Positions 18,497 through 26,774 of a stretch of DNA of 64,000 nucleotides are shown here, piece after piece (the first letter of the stretch is position 1; each line of letters starts with the position of its first letter). Below the pieces are notes generated by a model, which made no database searches, was not told where the DNA came from, and was given only the letters and a program-made list of their open reading frames with translations. The stretch spans positions 1 through 64,000 of the forward strand of contig UQFE01000003.1 of assembly GCA_900540255.1 (NCBI GenBank). The letters are read 5' to 3'. The DNA is from an uncultured Clostridium sp. (GTDB taxonomy: Bacteria > Bacillota > Clostridia > Clostridiales > Clostridiaceae). The translations under genes were made by a program, and so were the position numbers.

Positions 18497-19354
18497 ATGA
18501 AAACCACTTTAATTAAATTTTTACAAACTGAAATGAATTGGAATCCTATAAATATATCATTTATTGAAAAATTAGGAGGTCTTAGTAGTGAAAATTATAA
18601 GGTTTCTTACAATAACAATGATTATTTTGTTAAAATTTGCATAGCTGATTACTTACATACTGATAGAATAAATGAATTATCAATATTAAATAAGGTATCT
18701 AAAATAAACTTAGCCCCTAATATATATTATTTTTCTAATAAAAGTGGTAATATGATTACTTCTTGGATTGATGGAAGTATGCCATCACTAGATGATTTTA
18801 ATTCATCTAACTTTTTAAATATGCTTTCAAATTCATTAAAGAGTCTTCACAATTTAAAATGTGAAAAACAATTTAATCCATTTAATGATATACGAAAAAG
18901 AATAGAAATATGTAAAGATTTAAATTTACCCTTGCCTAAATCTATAAACATACTATTGGAATTTTTAACTTACATTGAATATAAGCTTAATAAAAGCCCT
19001 TTAATTGGACTTTGCCATAATGATTTAAATGCATCTAATATTATTTTAACTTCTAATAAATTATACTTTGTAGATTATGAATATTCTTCAATGGGTGATA
19101 TTTTTTTTGACCTAGCCACTATTTCTTGGTTCTTTTCTGAAAAATCTAGAAAAGATTTATTAAAATTTTACTTTGGTGAATATAACCCAAAAGATTATGA
19201 AAAATTATTAGATTTTATTTTTATAGTTAAATTTTATAATGCTTCTTGGTCATTATTAAAATCTACAGATCTTAATATAAATTATGATTATTTATCTGGA
19301 GCTAAAATGATTTTTAAGGATTTACTTAAGAATGATTCCATAAGAAATTTTTAA
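18497..19354 (+). CDS. Choline/ethanolamine kinase-like phosphotransferase
   Basis: A 285-residue protein of the choline kinase/LicA branch of the aminoglycoside phosphotransferase fold. IEKLGGLSSENYKV near residue 24 is the glycine-rich nucleotide loop, CHNDLNASNIIL near 175 is the catalytic loop, and YFVDYEYSSMGDIFFDLA holds the metal-binding Asp. Such enzymes phosphorylate choline, ethanolamine or similar small alcohols, often for surface or lipid decoration. TTAGGAG precedes the ATG. It is a single gene divergent from cobT; a link to cobalamin is not shown. Confidence 0.8.
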   Translation: MKTTLIKFLQTEMNWNPINISFIEKLGGLSSENYKVSYNNNDYFVKICIADYLHTDRINELSILNKVSKINLAPNIYYFSNKSGNMITSWIDGSMPSLDDFNSSNFLNMLSNSLKSLHNLKCEKQFNPFNDIRKRIEICKDLNLPLPKSINILLEFLTYIEYKLNKSPLIGLCHNDLNASNIILTSNKLYFVDYEYSSMGDIFFDLATISWFFSEKSRKDLLKFYFGEYNPKDYEKLLDFIFIVKFYNASWSLLKSTDLNINYDYLSGAKMIFKDLLKNDSIRNF

Positions 19355-19390
19355 AATAAGGGGGTTAATAATTTAACTCTCTTATTTTAA
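19352..19390 (+). terminator. Terminator after kinase-like gene
   Basis: AAAATAAG-GGG-GTTA pairs with TAAC-TCT-CTTATTTT around a short loop, followed by T-rich sequence. Confidence 0.75.
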
Positions 19391-19453
19391 TGCAACTTTA
19401 AAAATTATGTCATATTCAAAATTAATCTTATTTTAAAACATATATTTTAAAAT

Positions 19454-19807
19454 CTATATACCATAGTGAATCAAGTGTTTATTGTCCCTAATAGCAATAT
19501 TAATTTTATTAATTAAATTTTCAAGTTCACTTGATTTAAATTGCTTGTTTGCCCTAGCAATAATTTTTTTAAATTCTTTTAATGATCTTGGAGGAATAAT
19601 TGTAATTCCACAATAATCTAAACCTAATCCTGGATGCTTTTTCATTTGAAAATATGTTTTTAACTTTCCTAATTCTTCTAAATGTTCCTTCACTATACCT
19701 TCTATTAAATCATCACTAACTGAAATACAGTTATATTTTTTAGGTTCATAATCACTATACCATTTATCTTCTTCAAATTTTTCAATTACTCCAAAATTGT
19801 GCTTCAT
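19454..19807 (-). CDS. Hypothetical protein, 117 residues
   Basis: A soluble, lysine-rich protein with no membrane segment. Not recognised. Stretches that look structured are FGVIEKFEEDKWYSDYEPKK, the central HPGLGLDYCGITIIPP and the helical C-terminus. The ATG at 19807 has GGGGTGAG upstream; a TTG one codon earlier is less likely. It stands alone, with more than 300 bases to the next minus-strand gene. Confidence 0.7.
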   Translation of the reverse strand: MKHNFGVIEKFEEDKWYSDYEPKKYNCISVSDDLIEGIVKEHLEELGKLKTYFQMKKHPGLGLDYCGITIIPPRSLKEFKKIIARANKQFKSSELENLINKINIAIRDNKHLIHYGI

Positions 19808-20057
19808 CAAATTCTCACCCCATATAATTTAGTTTTTTATCTTTTATTATCTAACTATTTTAAAACTATCTTTTTTTATTATATATAATCAAAAATTCAA
19901 ATTTAAATTACACTAATATTTTAAACTTATCAAATATATTTAAATTTATTTCAATTATAATGAAAAAAGCTTCTAATGTTGCAACCAATTTGCAGTATTA
20001 CTTTTAAATCTTAAAATCTATTGATATCACTAACTTTATATATTCTTAAATATAAAT

Positions 20058-20085
20058 AAAAAACCCACCGTTTAAAACCAGTGAG
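20058..20085 (-). terminator. Terminator after 20120-20455
   Basis: On the minus strand CTCACTG pairs with CGGTGGG (including G-U pairs), followed by TTTTTT. The rest of the 19808-20119 gap is AT-rich and shows nothing else. Confidence 0.65.
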
Positions 20086-20119
20086 CTTTTCAGAAAATTT
20101 CAAAAAATATTTTTTATAA

Positions 20120-20455
20120 TTATTTATTCTTACCGCTACAATTATTTTCTAAGCATTGATTTAATAAATCACTTATAGCATTAGTTAATTGACAGTTTGA
20201 ATTCATAAAATAGCAATTTGTCATTTGGTTATTCCAAGCATATAAAAATATTAAGAATAATACTAATTTCATAAATTGCATTCCATAACATTGTAGTAAA
20301 TTTAATAATTGACAAGCTAGAAATTCATTTGCCGCTTCAGTATTACTATTACTGTAATTTTCACAAAAATCTTGTAAATCATCTAAATTTACATCACTTA
20401 AATTCAAATTATTTAAAATATCATTTAAATTTGCTGTTGAAGTACATGTACTCAA
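20120..20455 (-). CDS. Small cysteine-rich protein with one membrane segment
   Basis: A 111-residue protein starting at TTG, with AGAGGA about 8 bases upstream. The N-terminal half is acidic and Asn/Leu-rich, a single hydrophobic segment MKLVLFLIFLYAW lies near residues 62-74, and eight cysteines are spread along it. It ends SGKNK. Not recognised; low-complexity Asn/Cys-rich small proteins are common in spore-forming clostridia, so a sporulation role is possible but not shown. A terminator follows, supporting a real gene. Confidence 0.55.
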   Translation of the reverse strand: MSTCTSTANLNDILNNLNLSDVNLDDLQDFCENYSNSNTEAANEFLACQLLNLLQCYGMQFMKLVLFLIFLYAWNNQMTNCYFMNSNCQLTNAISDLLNQCLENNCSGKNK

Positions 20456-20534
20456 TTCTCTTATCCTCTCAAAAGTTATCTAACACTTTATTTTATGGTG
20501 AAAATATAAACATTGATACATCTTTATATAAAAA

Positions 20535-20569
20535 ATGATATAAAACAACTTAAAATCATTTTATATCAT
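20535..20569 (-). terminator. Terminator after MATE gene
   Basis: ATGATATAAAA and TTTTATATCAT form a perfect 11-bp stem followed on the minus strand by a T-run. Confidence 0.8.
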
Positions 20570-20583
20570 CTCATTTTTATATT

Positions 20584-21942
20584 TTAAACTTTTATAGTTC
20601 CATGCTTTAATAAGTGTTTTATTCTTTTGAAATAAGTAATTCCTAATGGAATTGATGCTGCAAGCCAAGCTACTGGATCTGCTAAACATATTCCAAAAAA
20701 GCCTATATATTGTGGTAATGTAAATGCAACTATTGCTCTTGCAATAAGTTCATATGCTCCAGCCATCATTGGAACAAATGAATCACCAATTCCTTGAAGT
20801 GCATTTCTATAAATAAATATTAATCCAAGAGGTATAAAGAATATTGCTGATATATCAAGTACTTGTTGAGCATATTTTAATATTTCCACATCTGGATTAC
20901 TTATAAACATCATAACAAAATACTTACCAAGGAATATTAATACTGCTCCAGCAATAATACTAGTAATAATAGATATTTTAGTACAAGCTTTTACTCCTTC
21001 TTTTATACGATTATATTCTTTAGCTCCCAGATTTTGTCCACAATACGTAGCCATAGTTACACCAAAAGTAATTGCTGGTTGCATAACAAGTTGTAATGCT
21101 TTTGAAGCTGCTGTATAAGCCGCAATAATAGTAGAACCAAATACGTTTAATGCACCTTGTACTGTCATTATTCCAATTGCTGTTATTGAAAATTGAAGTG
21201 CCATTGGAATTCCTATTTTTAAATGCTTATGATAATATCTTTTTTTGACATTAAAATCTTCTCTTTTTAATCTTAAAATAGTAAATTTCTTATATGTGTA
21301 TATTAAGCAAAGTATTGCTGAAACAGCTTGAGAAATAATAGTTGCATAAGCTGCTCCTGCAACTCCCATATTGAAGTTAATTATAAATACTAAATCTAAA
21401 ATTACATTTAATACAGAAGAAATTATTAAGAAATATAAAGGTGTTTTACTATCACCTAAAGCTCTTAATATACTTGCAATTAAATTATATGCAACTGTTG
21501 CTATAACACCAGCATAAATTATTTTTATATATAAATATGCATCATTTATAATATTTTCAGGTGTATTCATTAACTTTAATAAAGGCATGGCCCCTAATAA
21601 ACTAACTATTGTAATTATAACTACTGAAATTATCGTTAATGTAATTGCACTTGCAACTGCCTTACGTAACCCTTTTTCATCTTTTGCCCCAAACCTTTGT
21701 GAAACTAATACTGCAAATCCACTAGATAATCCTGTTGCAAATCCATTAACTAAAAATACCATAGAACTAGTTGCTCCAACAGCTGCTAATGCATCTACTC
21801 CAACAAATCTACCAACTATTATAGTATCAACCATATTATAAAATTGCTGGAATATATTCCCTATGAGTAATGGTATTGAAAATAATAAAATTAACTTTAC
21901 TGGATTACCATTAGTCATATCATTTGTCATATTGTTTTTCAT
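20584..21942 (-). CDS. MATE family efflux transporter
   Basis: A 452-residue multidrug and toxin extrusion protein with 12 hydrophobic segments. Family motifs are NPVKLILLFSIPLLIGNIFQ in the first helix, YNMVDTIIVGRFVGVDALAA, and GQNLGAKEYNRIKEGV in the second half. It would exchange Na+ or H+ for cationic drugs or metabolites. GGGGGAG lies 8 bases from the ATG. It is encoded just downstream of the MocR-type regulator, separated by about 130 bases. Confidence 0.92.
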   Translation of the reverse strand: MKNNMTNDMTNGNPVKLILLFSIPLLIGNIFQQFYNMVDTIIVGRFVGVDALAAVGATSSMVFLVNGFATGLSSGFAVLVSQRFGAKDEKGLRKAVASAITLTIISVVIITIVSLLGAMPLLKLMNTPENIINDAYLYIKIIYAGVIATVAYNLIASILRALGDSKTPLYFLIISSVLNVILDLVFIINFNMGVAGAAYATIISQAVSAILCLIYTYKKFTILRLKREDFNVKKRYYHKHLKIGIPMALQFSITAIGIMTVQGALNVFGSTIIAAYTAASKALQLVMQPAITFGVTMATYCGQNLGAKEYNRIKEGVKACTKISIITSIIAGAVLIFLGKYFVMMFISNPDVEILKYAQQVLDISAIFFIPLGLIFIYRNALQGIGDSFVPMMAGAYELIARAIVAFTLPQYIGFFGICLADPVAWLAASIPLGITYFKRIKHLLKHGTIKV

Positions 21943-22070
21943 CTCCTCATCTCCCCCTAATATTTTATTTCACAATTAAATACAATATCATCTTTACTGT
22001 AATTTTGCAAAACAAATTTTTAAAAAGTAAGAATAAGTTTTACTACCCCCTATAACTAAATAAAAATAAG

Positions 22071-23516
22071 TTACTTTTCTAATTTTTTCTTTACTTCTCC
22101 TATTATTTTAATACCTTCTTCTATTTGATTTAAATTTAATCTTGATAATCCTAACCTTAACGTACTTTTACACCTATCATCTATTGAAAATATATCTCCT
22201 GGTGTAAATATAACCCCTTTTTCATAACATTTTTCTAATAATTCCCTAGCATTTATACCTTCTATTCCAACATAAATATGAAGTCCGCCTTCTCCCCATA
22301 TAAATGTTGATTTAATATATTTATTAATACAATTTAATGCAAACTCATACTTTTCTTTATATACTTTTCTAACTTTTTTTATCTGCTTTTCAAATGCCCC
22401 AGAATTTAAATATTCATATAATATTCCCTGATCTAAAAAAGAAGTATGAATATTTTTACATCTCTTTACACTTTCTAAAACATCTATAACATCCTTATCA
22501 GCAAGTATCCATCCTATTCTTATTCCAGGAAATAATATTTTAGAAAAACTTCCTATATAAATAACTCCACTGCCACCATTGTCAAGAGCCGCCATAGGTG
22601 ATACATGAACACTGTTATATAATAATTCTTCATTAAACCCATCTTCAATAATAGGAACATTATATTTTTTAAACAAATTATAAACTTTATATCTTTTTTC
22701 TCCCTTCATTACAATTCCAGTTGGATTATGATATGAAGGAATTAAGTACCCAAACTTTATATAATTATTTTTTAATTTTTTTTCTAATTCATCAACATCT
22801 ATTCCATCTTCTGTCATAGAAACTCCTACAACATCTAATCCATGAACTTTCATAATTTTAATAGCGGTATTATGAGTTGGATTTTCACATATAATTTTAT
22901 CACCTGTATTGGTATATGCAGTAAAAATCATTTCTAATCCTTCTGTAAAACCATTTGTAATTATAATATCTTTTCCCTTTATATCTACTCCTTTTGTTTT
23001 CATATAATTAAATAAATATTCCATAAGAGGCTTATATCCTTTTGCATATCCATAATTTAAAATCTTATGACCCTCAATTGAAATTCTATTTAAAAATGCC
23101 TTTTTAAACTCATCCATATCAAATAATTTACCATCTGGAGATATACTTTTAAAAGAAATTAAATTTTTTTCCCAAGGTATCTCATTTTTTACTATATCTA
23201 ATTCATTAGCAAGCTTTCCATAATTATTAACCTTATCATTCCATATAACCTTCCATCCCCCTTCATTTATGGATTTAACTTCTGATACAAAAGTTCCCTT
23301 TCCCTTTACTGTATATAATATTCCTTCTTCCTCTAAATTTTCATATGCTGTTATTACAGAATTTCTACTTACACCAAGTAACTTAGAAAGCTCCCTTGTA
23401 GCAGGGAGCTTTCCATCTGAAACAAGAAGATTACTAGTAATCATGCTTTTTATATAGTTTTCTATTTGTAGATATAATGGCTCTTCATCATTAAATTCTA
23501 TTTTAGAAAATATCAT
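22071..23516 (-). CDS. MocR/PdxR-type GntR regulator with aminotransferase domain
   Basis: A 481-residue fusion: an N-terminal GntR winged helix (about 10-75, LPATRELSKLLGVSRNSVIT) and a class I aminotransferase-like domain. The PLP-binding lysine is in YIGSFSKILFPGIRIGW, and NPTHNTA and YHNPTGIVM are conserved. Members sense PLP or amino compounds and control vitamin B6 or other metabolic genes. AGGAG precedes the ATG. Inverted repeats flank its own -10 region, suggesting autoregulation. No pdxST genes are adjacent, so the target is open; the MATE gene downstream is a candidate. Confidence 0.9.
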   Translation of the reverse strand: MIFSKIEFNDEEPLYLQIENYIKSMITSNLLVSDGKLPATRELSKLLGVSRNSVITAYENLEEEGILYTVKGKGTFVSEVKSINEGGWKVIWNDKVNNYGKLANELDIVKNEIPWEKNLISFKSISPDGKLFDMDEFKKAFLNRISIEGHKILNYGYAKGYKPLMEYLFNYMKTKGVDIKGKDIIITNGFTEGLEMIFTAYTNTGDKIICENPTHNTAIKIMKVHGLDVVGVSMTEDGIDVDELEKKLKNNYIKFGYLIPSYHNPTGIVMKGEKRYKVYNLFKKYNVPIIEDGFNEELLYNSVHVSPMAALDNGGSGVIYIGSFSKILFPGIRIGWILADKDVIDVLESVKRCKNIHTSFLDQGILYEYLNSGAFEKQIKKVRKVYKEKYEFALNCINKYIKSTFIWGEGGLHIYVGIEGINARELLEKCYEKGVIFTPGDIFSIDDRCKSTLRLGLSRLNLNQIEEGIKIIGEVKKKLEK

Positions 23517-23535
23517 TAACCTTCAACTCCTAAAA

Positions 23536-23572
23536 TAGTGAATACTCTATTATATTATCTAATAGTTCACTA
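23536..23572 (-). promoter_or_regulatory. Operator/promoter of the MocR-type gene
   Basis: TAGTGAA (23536-23542) and TTCACTA (23566-23572) form an inverted repeat flanking TATAAT (minus strand, 23549-23554). The -35 is weak. A self-regulatory site is likely (inference). Confidence 0.5.
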
Positions 23573-23585
23573 AATTCTAATCCCC

Positions 23586-23661
23586 GTACCTTTAAACTCT
23601 TAGGAATAAAAATTTGTGTTGTTATTCCTAGAAGAGTATTTACCTTTAGTAAATAAGGTAC
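23586..23661. ncRNA. Three-way-junction RNA structure, unknown
   Basis: Three nested stems close on one junction. GTACCTT (23586) pairs with AAGGTAC (23655-23661). ACTCTTAGGAATAA (23596-23609) pairs with TTATTCCTAGAAGAGT (23622-23637) with a small bulge. TTTAC (23639) pairs with GTAAA (23649-23653). No T-run follows on either strand. It lies in the 500-base gap upstream of the MocR-type gene, upstream of that gene's apparent promoter. The rest of the gap is AT-rich, with a 7-bp tandem repeat at 23845-23867. The strand is not decided. Confidence 0.45.
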
Positions 23662-24016
23662 TTCACTATTATTATCATATCAACTCGCACATAACTATTG
23701 CAACCTAAAATCCCCCAAAACATCTTTGATATATTATTAATTTTTTTCTAATAAAAATACCTCTTATTTTCATCCATTTTTTGTATTTAGAATTATACTC
23801 CATTTATACTTTCATTTTATATTCAGTAAAATGAAGGATTAACCTTATTCATTATTCATTATTCATTAAATATCCTTTTAATATTATCTTAAAAATTTCC
23901 TATTTCACTTATAAAAGCATATTGTATGATTTTATTTTATACAGTAAAATTTATTAAAAATACAATTTTTAAATAAAATTACTCATTTTTTTCTAAACGA
24001 AAAAAATGGGGCTAAT

Positions 24017-24154
24017 ATGAAAACAAAATTAGGTTTAACAATAAAAATTTTTATTGGACTAATACTCGGCTCAATTTGTGGCATAATTCTTTACGGTATA
24101 GTTCTATCTAGCATGATAAAGGATGACATATTAATTGATTGTATCTTTATATAG
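24017..24154 (+). pseudogene. N-terminal remnant of dicarboxylate/amino acid:cation symporter
   Basis: A 45-codon frame beginning MKTKLGLTIKIFIGLILGSI matches the first transmembrane region of DAACS (GltP/DctA-type) symporters. It runs through IKDDILIDCIF and then stops at TAG, where family members continue for about 350 more residues. No continuation is seen downstream, where the minus-strand gene at 24199 ends. No good ribosome site precedes it, consistent with a decayed fragment left by a deletion. Confidence 0.6.
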
Positions 24155-24198
24155 AACCTTAAATTATATTCTAAAACTATATTTTAAAACAGTTCCTA

Positions 24199-26772
24199 TT
24201 ATTTAAATAAATCTTTTATTTTTTGAATTAATGATTTATCAGTTTTACTTAATTTTGAATTATTTTCAGTATCTATTTCATTTGTAGTTTTACTTGCTTC
24301 AACAGAATCACTTCTCATAATAAATTTAACTGATCCTGTCATATTACTAGATAATCCTGAATAAACTCCATAATCCTTTGTCATTTGGACTAATTCATCC
24401 TTAACTTCACTAAATCCATCAATACTATCTAGTAATTCTCCACCTTTATCATTAATCTTATCTAATCCTTCGCTTTTTAACTTTTCAACACCATCATATA
24501 ATTGTGAAGTTCCATCCTTAAGTTCCTTTGTTCCATTTAATATCTTTTCTGAATTATATTTTAATGTTCCTGTACCTTCAGCTAATGTATTAGCACCTGT
24601 TGATAATACACTAACACCATCACTTAATGTCTTACCCCCTGCTGCTAATTGACTTGTTCCATTATATATTGATCCTATTCCATTGTTTATTAATTTTGAA
24701 TTAGTACTTAATTCACTTGCTCCACTTGCTAATTGATTACTTCCTTCTAATAAAGATTTAGTACCATTTGCTAATGTTCCTGTTCCATCAGCCAATTCCT
24801 TGCTTCCCTTTGAAAGTTCTCCCATTGCATTATTTATTAATTTTGAATTCTCATTTAAAGAATTTGCTCCATTTAATAAGGTACTACTTCCTTCTTGTAA
24901 ACTTCCAACTCCATCCTGTAAATTTTTTGTTCCACTTAATATAGATTTACTTCCATCCTTTGCTGAAGTTATTCCATTTCCTATTTCAGTTGCAGCATTA
25001 CTTAATTTATTACCATTTGATGATAATTGTGATAATCCATCTGCAAATTGTTCAGACCCACCAGACAAATCTTTTAATCCAGCTTGTAATTTACTAGCTC
25101 CGGTATTAGAAGTTTCAATAGCTTGTGCTATTTCATTTAAACCTCCACTTTGTCCTTGAGATATTTTTAATATTTCTTGACTATAATTTTTAAGAGCTGT
25201 TGCTTGCTCTGGATCTACTTCATTAAGTTTATCTGCAATTTGAAAAATTTGATTAGCAATATCACTTAATTGTGATGTTGTTCCTTGAATATTTTTAATT
25301 CCACCACCAATTTCCTTTAATCCATTGTTTAAATTAGTAGCTCCTTCTAAGCTAGATTCTATTCCATTGTTTATAGTTTTATAATTATTATTTAAGTTAT
25401 TTGATCCATCTAAAAGTTGATTAATTCCTGGCAAAAACTCATTTTGATATTTATCATTTAAATTGCTAAGTCCTTGATTTAATTCTACTGTACCATTATT
25501 TAATTGACTTGAACCATCTTTTAAACTATTAACTCCTGAATTTAAAGAATTTGCACCTAAAGCCAAATTTGATATTCCCTTGTCAAACTCCGTATAATTT
25601 CCTTGTAATTTATTTACTCCTGAATTTAATTTCTCTGCTCCATTATTTAATTGAGGAACTTTTTCATTTAAATTATTAACACCTTCATTTAGGCTATTTG
25701 CTCCTGTTGCTAATGTTGATACACCTTCATCAAATTTTGAATAACTACTCTTTAATTCTCCTGCACCACTATTTAATGTATTTACTCCATTTATTAATGT
25801 TGGAACCTTACTACTTAATGTATTTATACCATTTTTAAGTTCAATGGCTCCACTATTTAAAGTGCTTACACCATTATTAAAAATTGAATAATTATTTGAT
25901 AATTCAGTTTGTCCATTTAATAATTCTTTTGAACCACTTAATAAATCTTCTCCACCTTTTTGTAATTCATTTAATGAATTTCTTAAATCATCAAAACTAT
26001 CTATGCCTTCTATATCATCTATTTCTCCACTTGTTGTAGATGCAAATAACATTATTGCAGGTATTTCAAAATTATCAGTATCTCCTGTAATTTCAAATGA
26101 ACTACTTAAATCAACAGTACTTCCATCAAGTAAATCATCTAATAAATCACCTATTTTAAGAGATTCCTTAAGTCCCGGTATTGTTACAAAAGTTACTAAA
26201 GAATTATTTCCATCATCCATAACTTTACCTGAAGTTACTTTTAAATTACTAAACTTAGTATTTGATAATGTAATTTCTGCTGCTGTTAAAATTGGTAAGT
26301 ATAATGTTCTTTTTTCTCCTTTTATAAAAGTTGTCTTACTTTCATTATTAGTAATATTAACTGAAATTTTAAAATTCCCCTTTTGCCCTAATACCTCATT
26401 TGGGTTAACTTTTTTCCCATTAAATTCATAATCAACCCATACTGTTATTGGTAATTTATTGTTGCTTTTCCCTTGATAATATAATTCCTTTGAATTAACT
26501 TCCCATGTTAATTCATCACCATTTTTTACTGGTTCCTCTTCTCCCTTTACATTTTTAATATCACTTAATGTTGATTTATCTGAAAATTTTCCTAAGTTTT
26601 CACTTCCTTTAATCCAATCGCTTACAATTTGTTCTGTTGGATTTCCATTTTCATCTAATATTACATAAACTGTTTCATCTTTATTTATATCTTGAGCAAA
26701 AGCTATTGTGTTGCTAGTTACTGTTATTAATGTTACTAAACACGCTAATTTTTTTGATAATCCCTTTTTCAT
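24199..26772 (-). CDS. Secreted heptad-repeat protein, YhgE/Pip-like, RND partner
   Basis: An 857-residue protein with a signal peptide (cleavage likely after AFAQ) and a beta-rich N-terminal domain to about residue 260. A very long region of xxxLxxG heptads follows (such as LNSGAGELKSS, LSNGTK-type units) to about 800. The heptads match the repeat found in YhgE/Pip phage-infection proteins and ESX-like secretion partners, and imply a long coiled or beta-helical stalk. Unlike YhgE, no strong transmembrane segments are visible at the C-terminus (ends KIKDLFK). It ends 2 bases before the RND gene, so the two are an operon and probably work together at the envelope. Confidence 0.8.
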   Translation of the reverse strand: MKKGLSKKLACLVTLITVTSNTIAFAQDINKDETVYVILDENGNPTEQIVSDWIKGSENLGKFSDKSTLSDIKNVKGEEEPVKNGDELTWEVNSKELYYQGKSNNKLPITVWVDYEFNGKKVNPNEVLGQKGNFKISVNITNNESKTTFIKGEKRTLYLPILTAAEITLSNTKFSNLKVTSGKVMDDGNNSLVTFVTIPGLKESLKIGDLLDDLLDGSTVDLSSSFEITGDTDNFEIPAIMLFASTTSGEIDDIEGIDSFDDLRNSLNELQKGGEDLLSGSKELLNGQTELSNNYSIFNNGVSTLNSGAIELKNGINTLSSKVPTLINGVNTLNSGAGELKSSYSKFDEGVSTLATGANSLNEGVNNLNEKVPQLNNGAEKLNSGVNKLQGNYTEFDKGISNLALGANSLNSGVNSLKDGSSQLNNGTVELNQGLSNLNDKYQNEFLPGINQLLDGSNNLNNNYKTINNGIESSLEGATNLNNGLKEIGGGIKNIQGTTSQLSDIANQIFQIADKLNEVDPEQATALKNYSQEILKISQGQSGGLNEIAQAIETSNTGASKLQAGLKDLSGGSEQFADGLSQLSSNGNKLSNAATEIGNGITSAKDGSKSILSGTKNLQDGVGSLQEGSSTLLNGANSLNENSKLINNAMGELSKGSKELADGTGTLANGTKSLLEGSNQLASGASELSTNSKLINNGIGSIYNGTSQLAAGGKTLSDGVSVLSTGANTLAEGTGTLKYNSEKILNGTKELKDGTSQLYDGVEKLKSEGLDKINDKGGELLDSIDGFSEVKDELVQMTKDYGVYSGLSSNMTGSVKFIMRSDSVEASKTTNEIDTENNSKLSKTDKSLIQKIKDLFK

Positions 26773-26774
26773 AT

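Noticed and set aside
23845..23867. 7-bp tandem repeat ATTCATT
   Set aside because: Only three units in AT-rich intergenic DNA; likely a simple slippage repeat.
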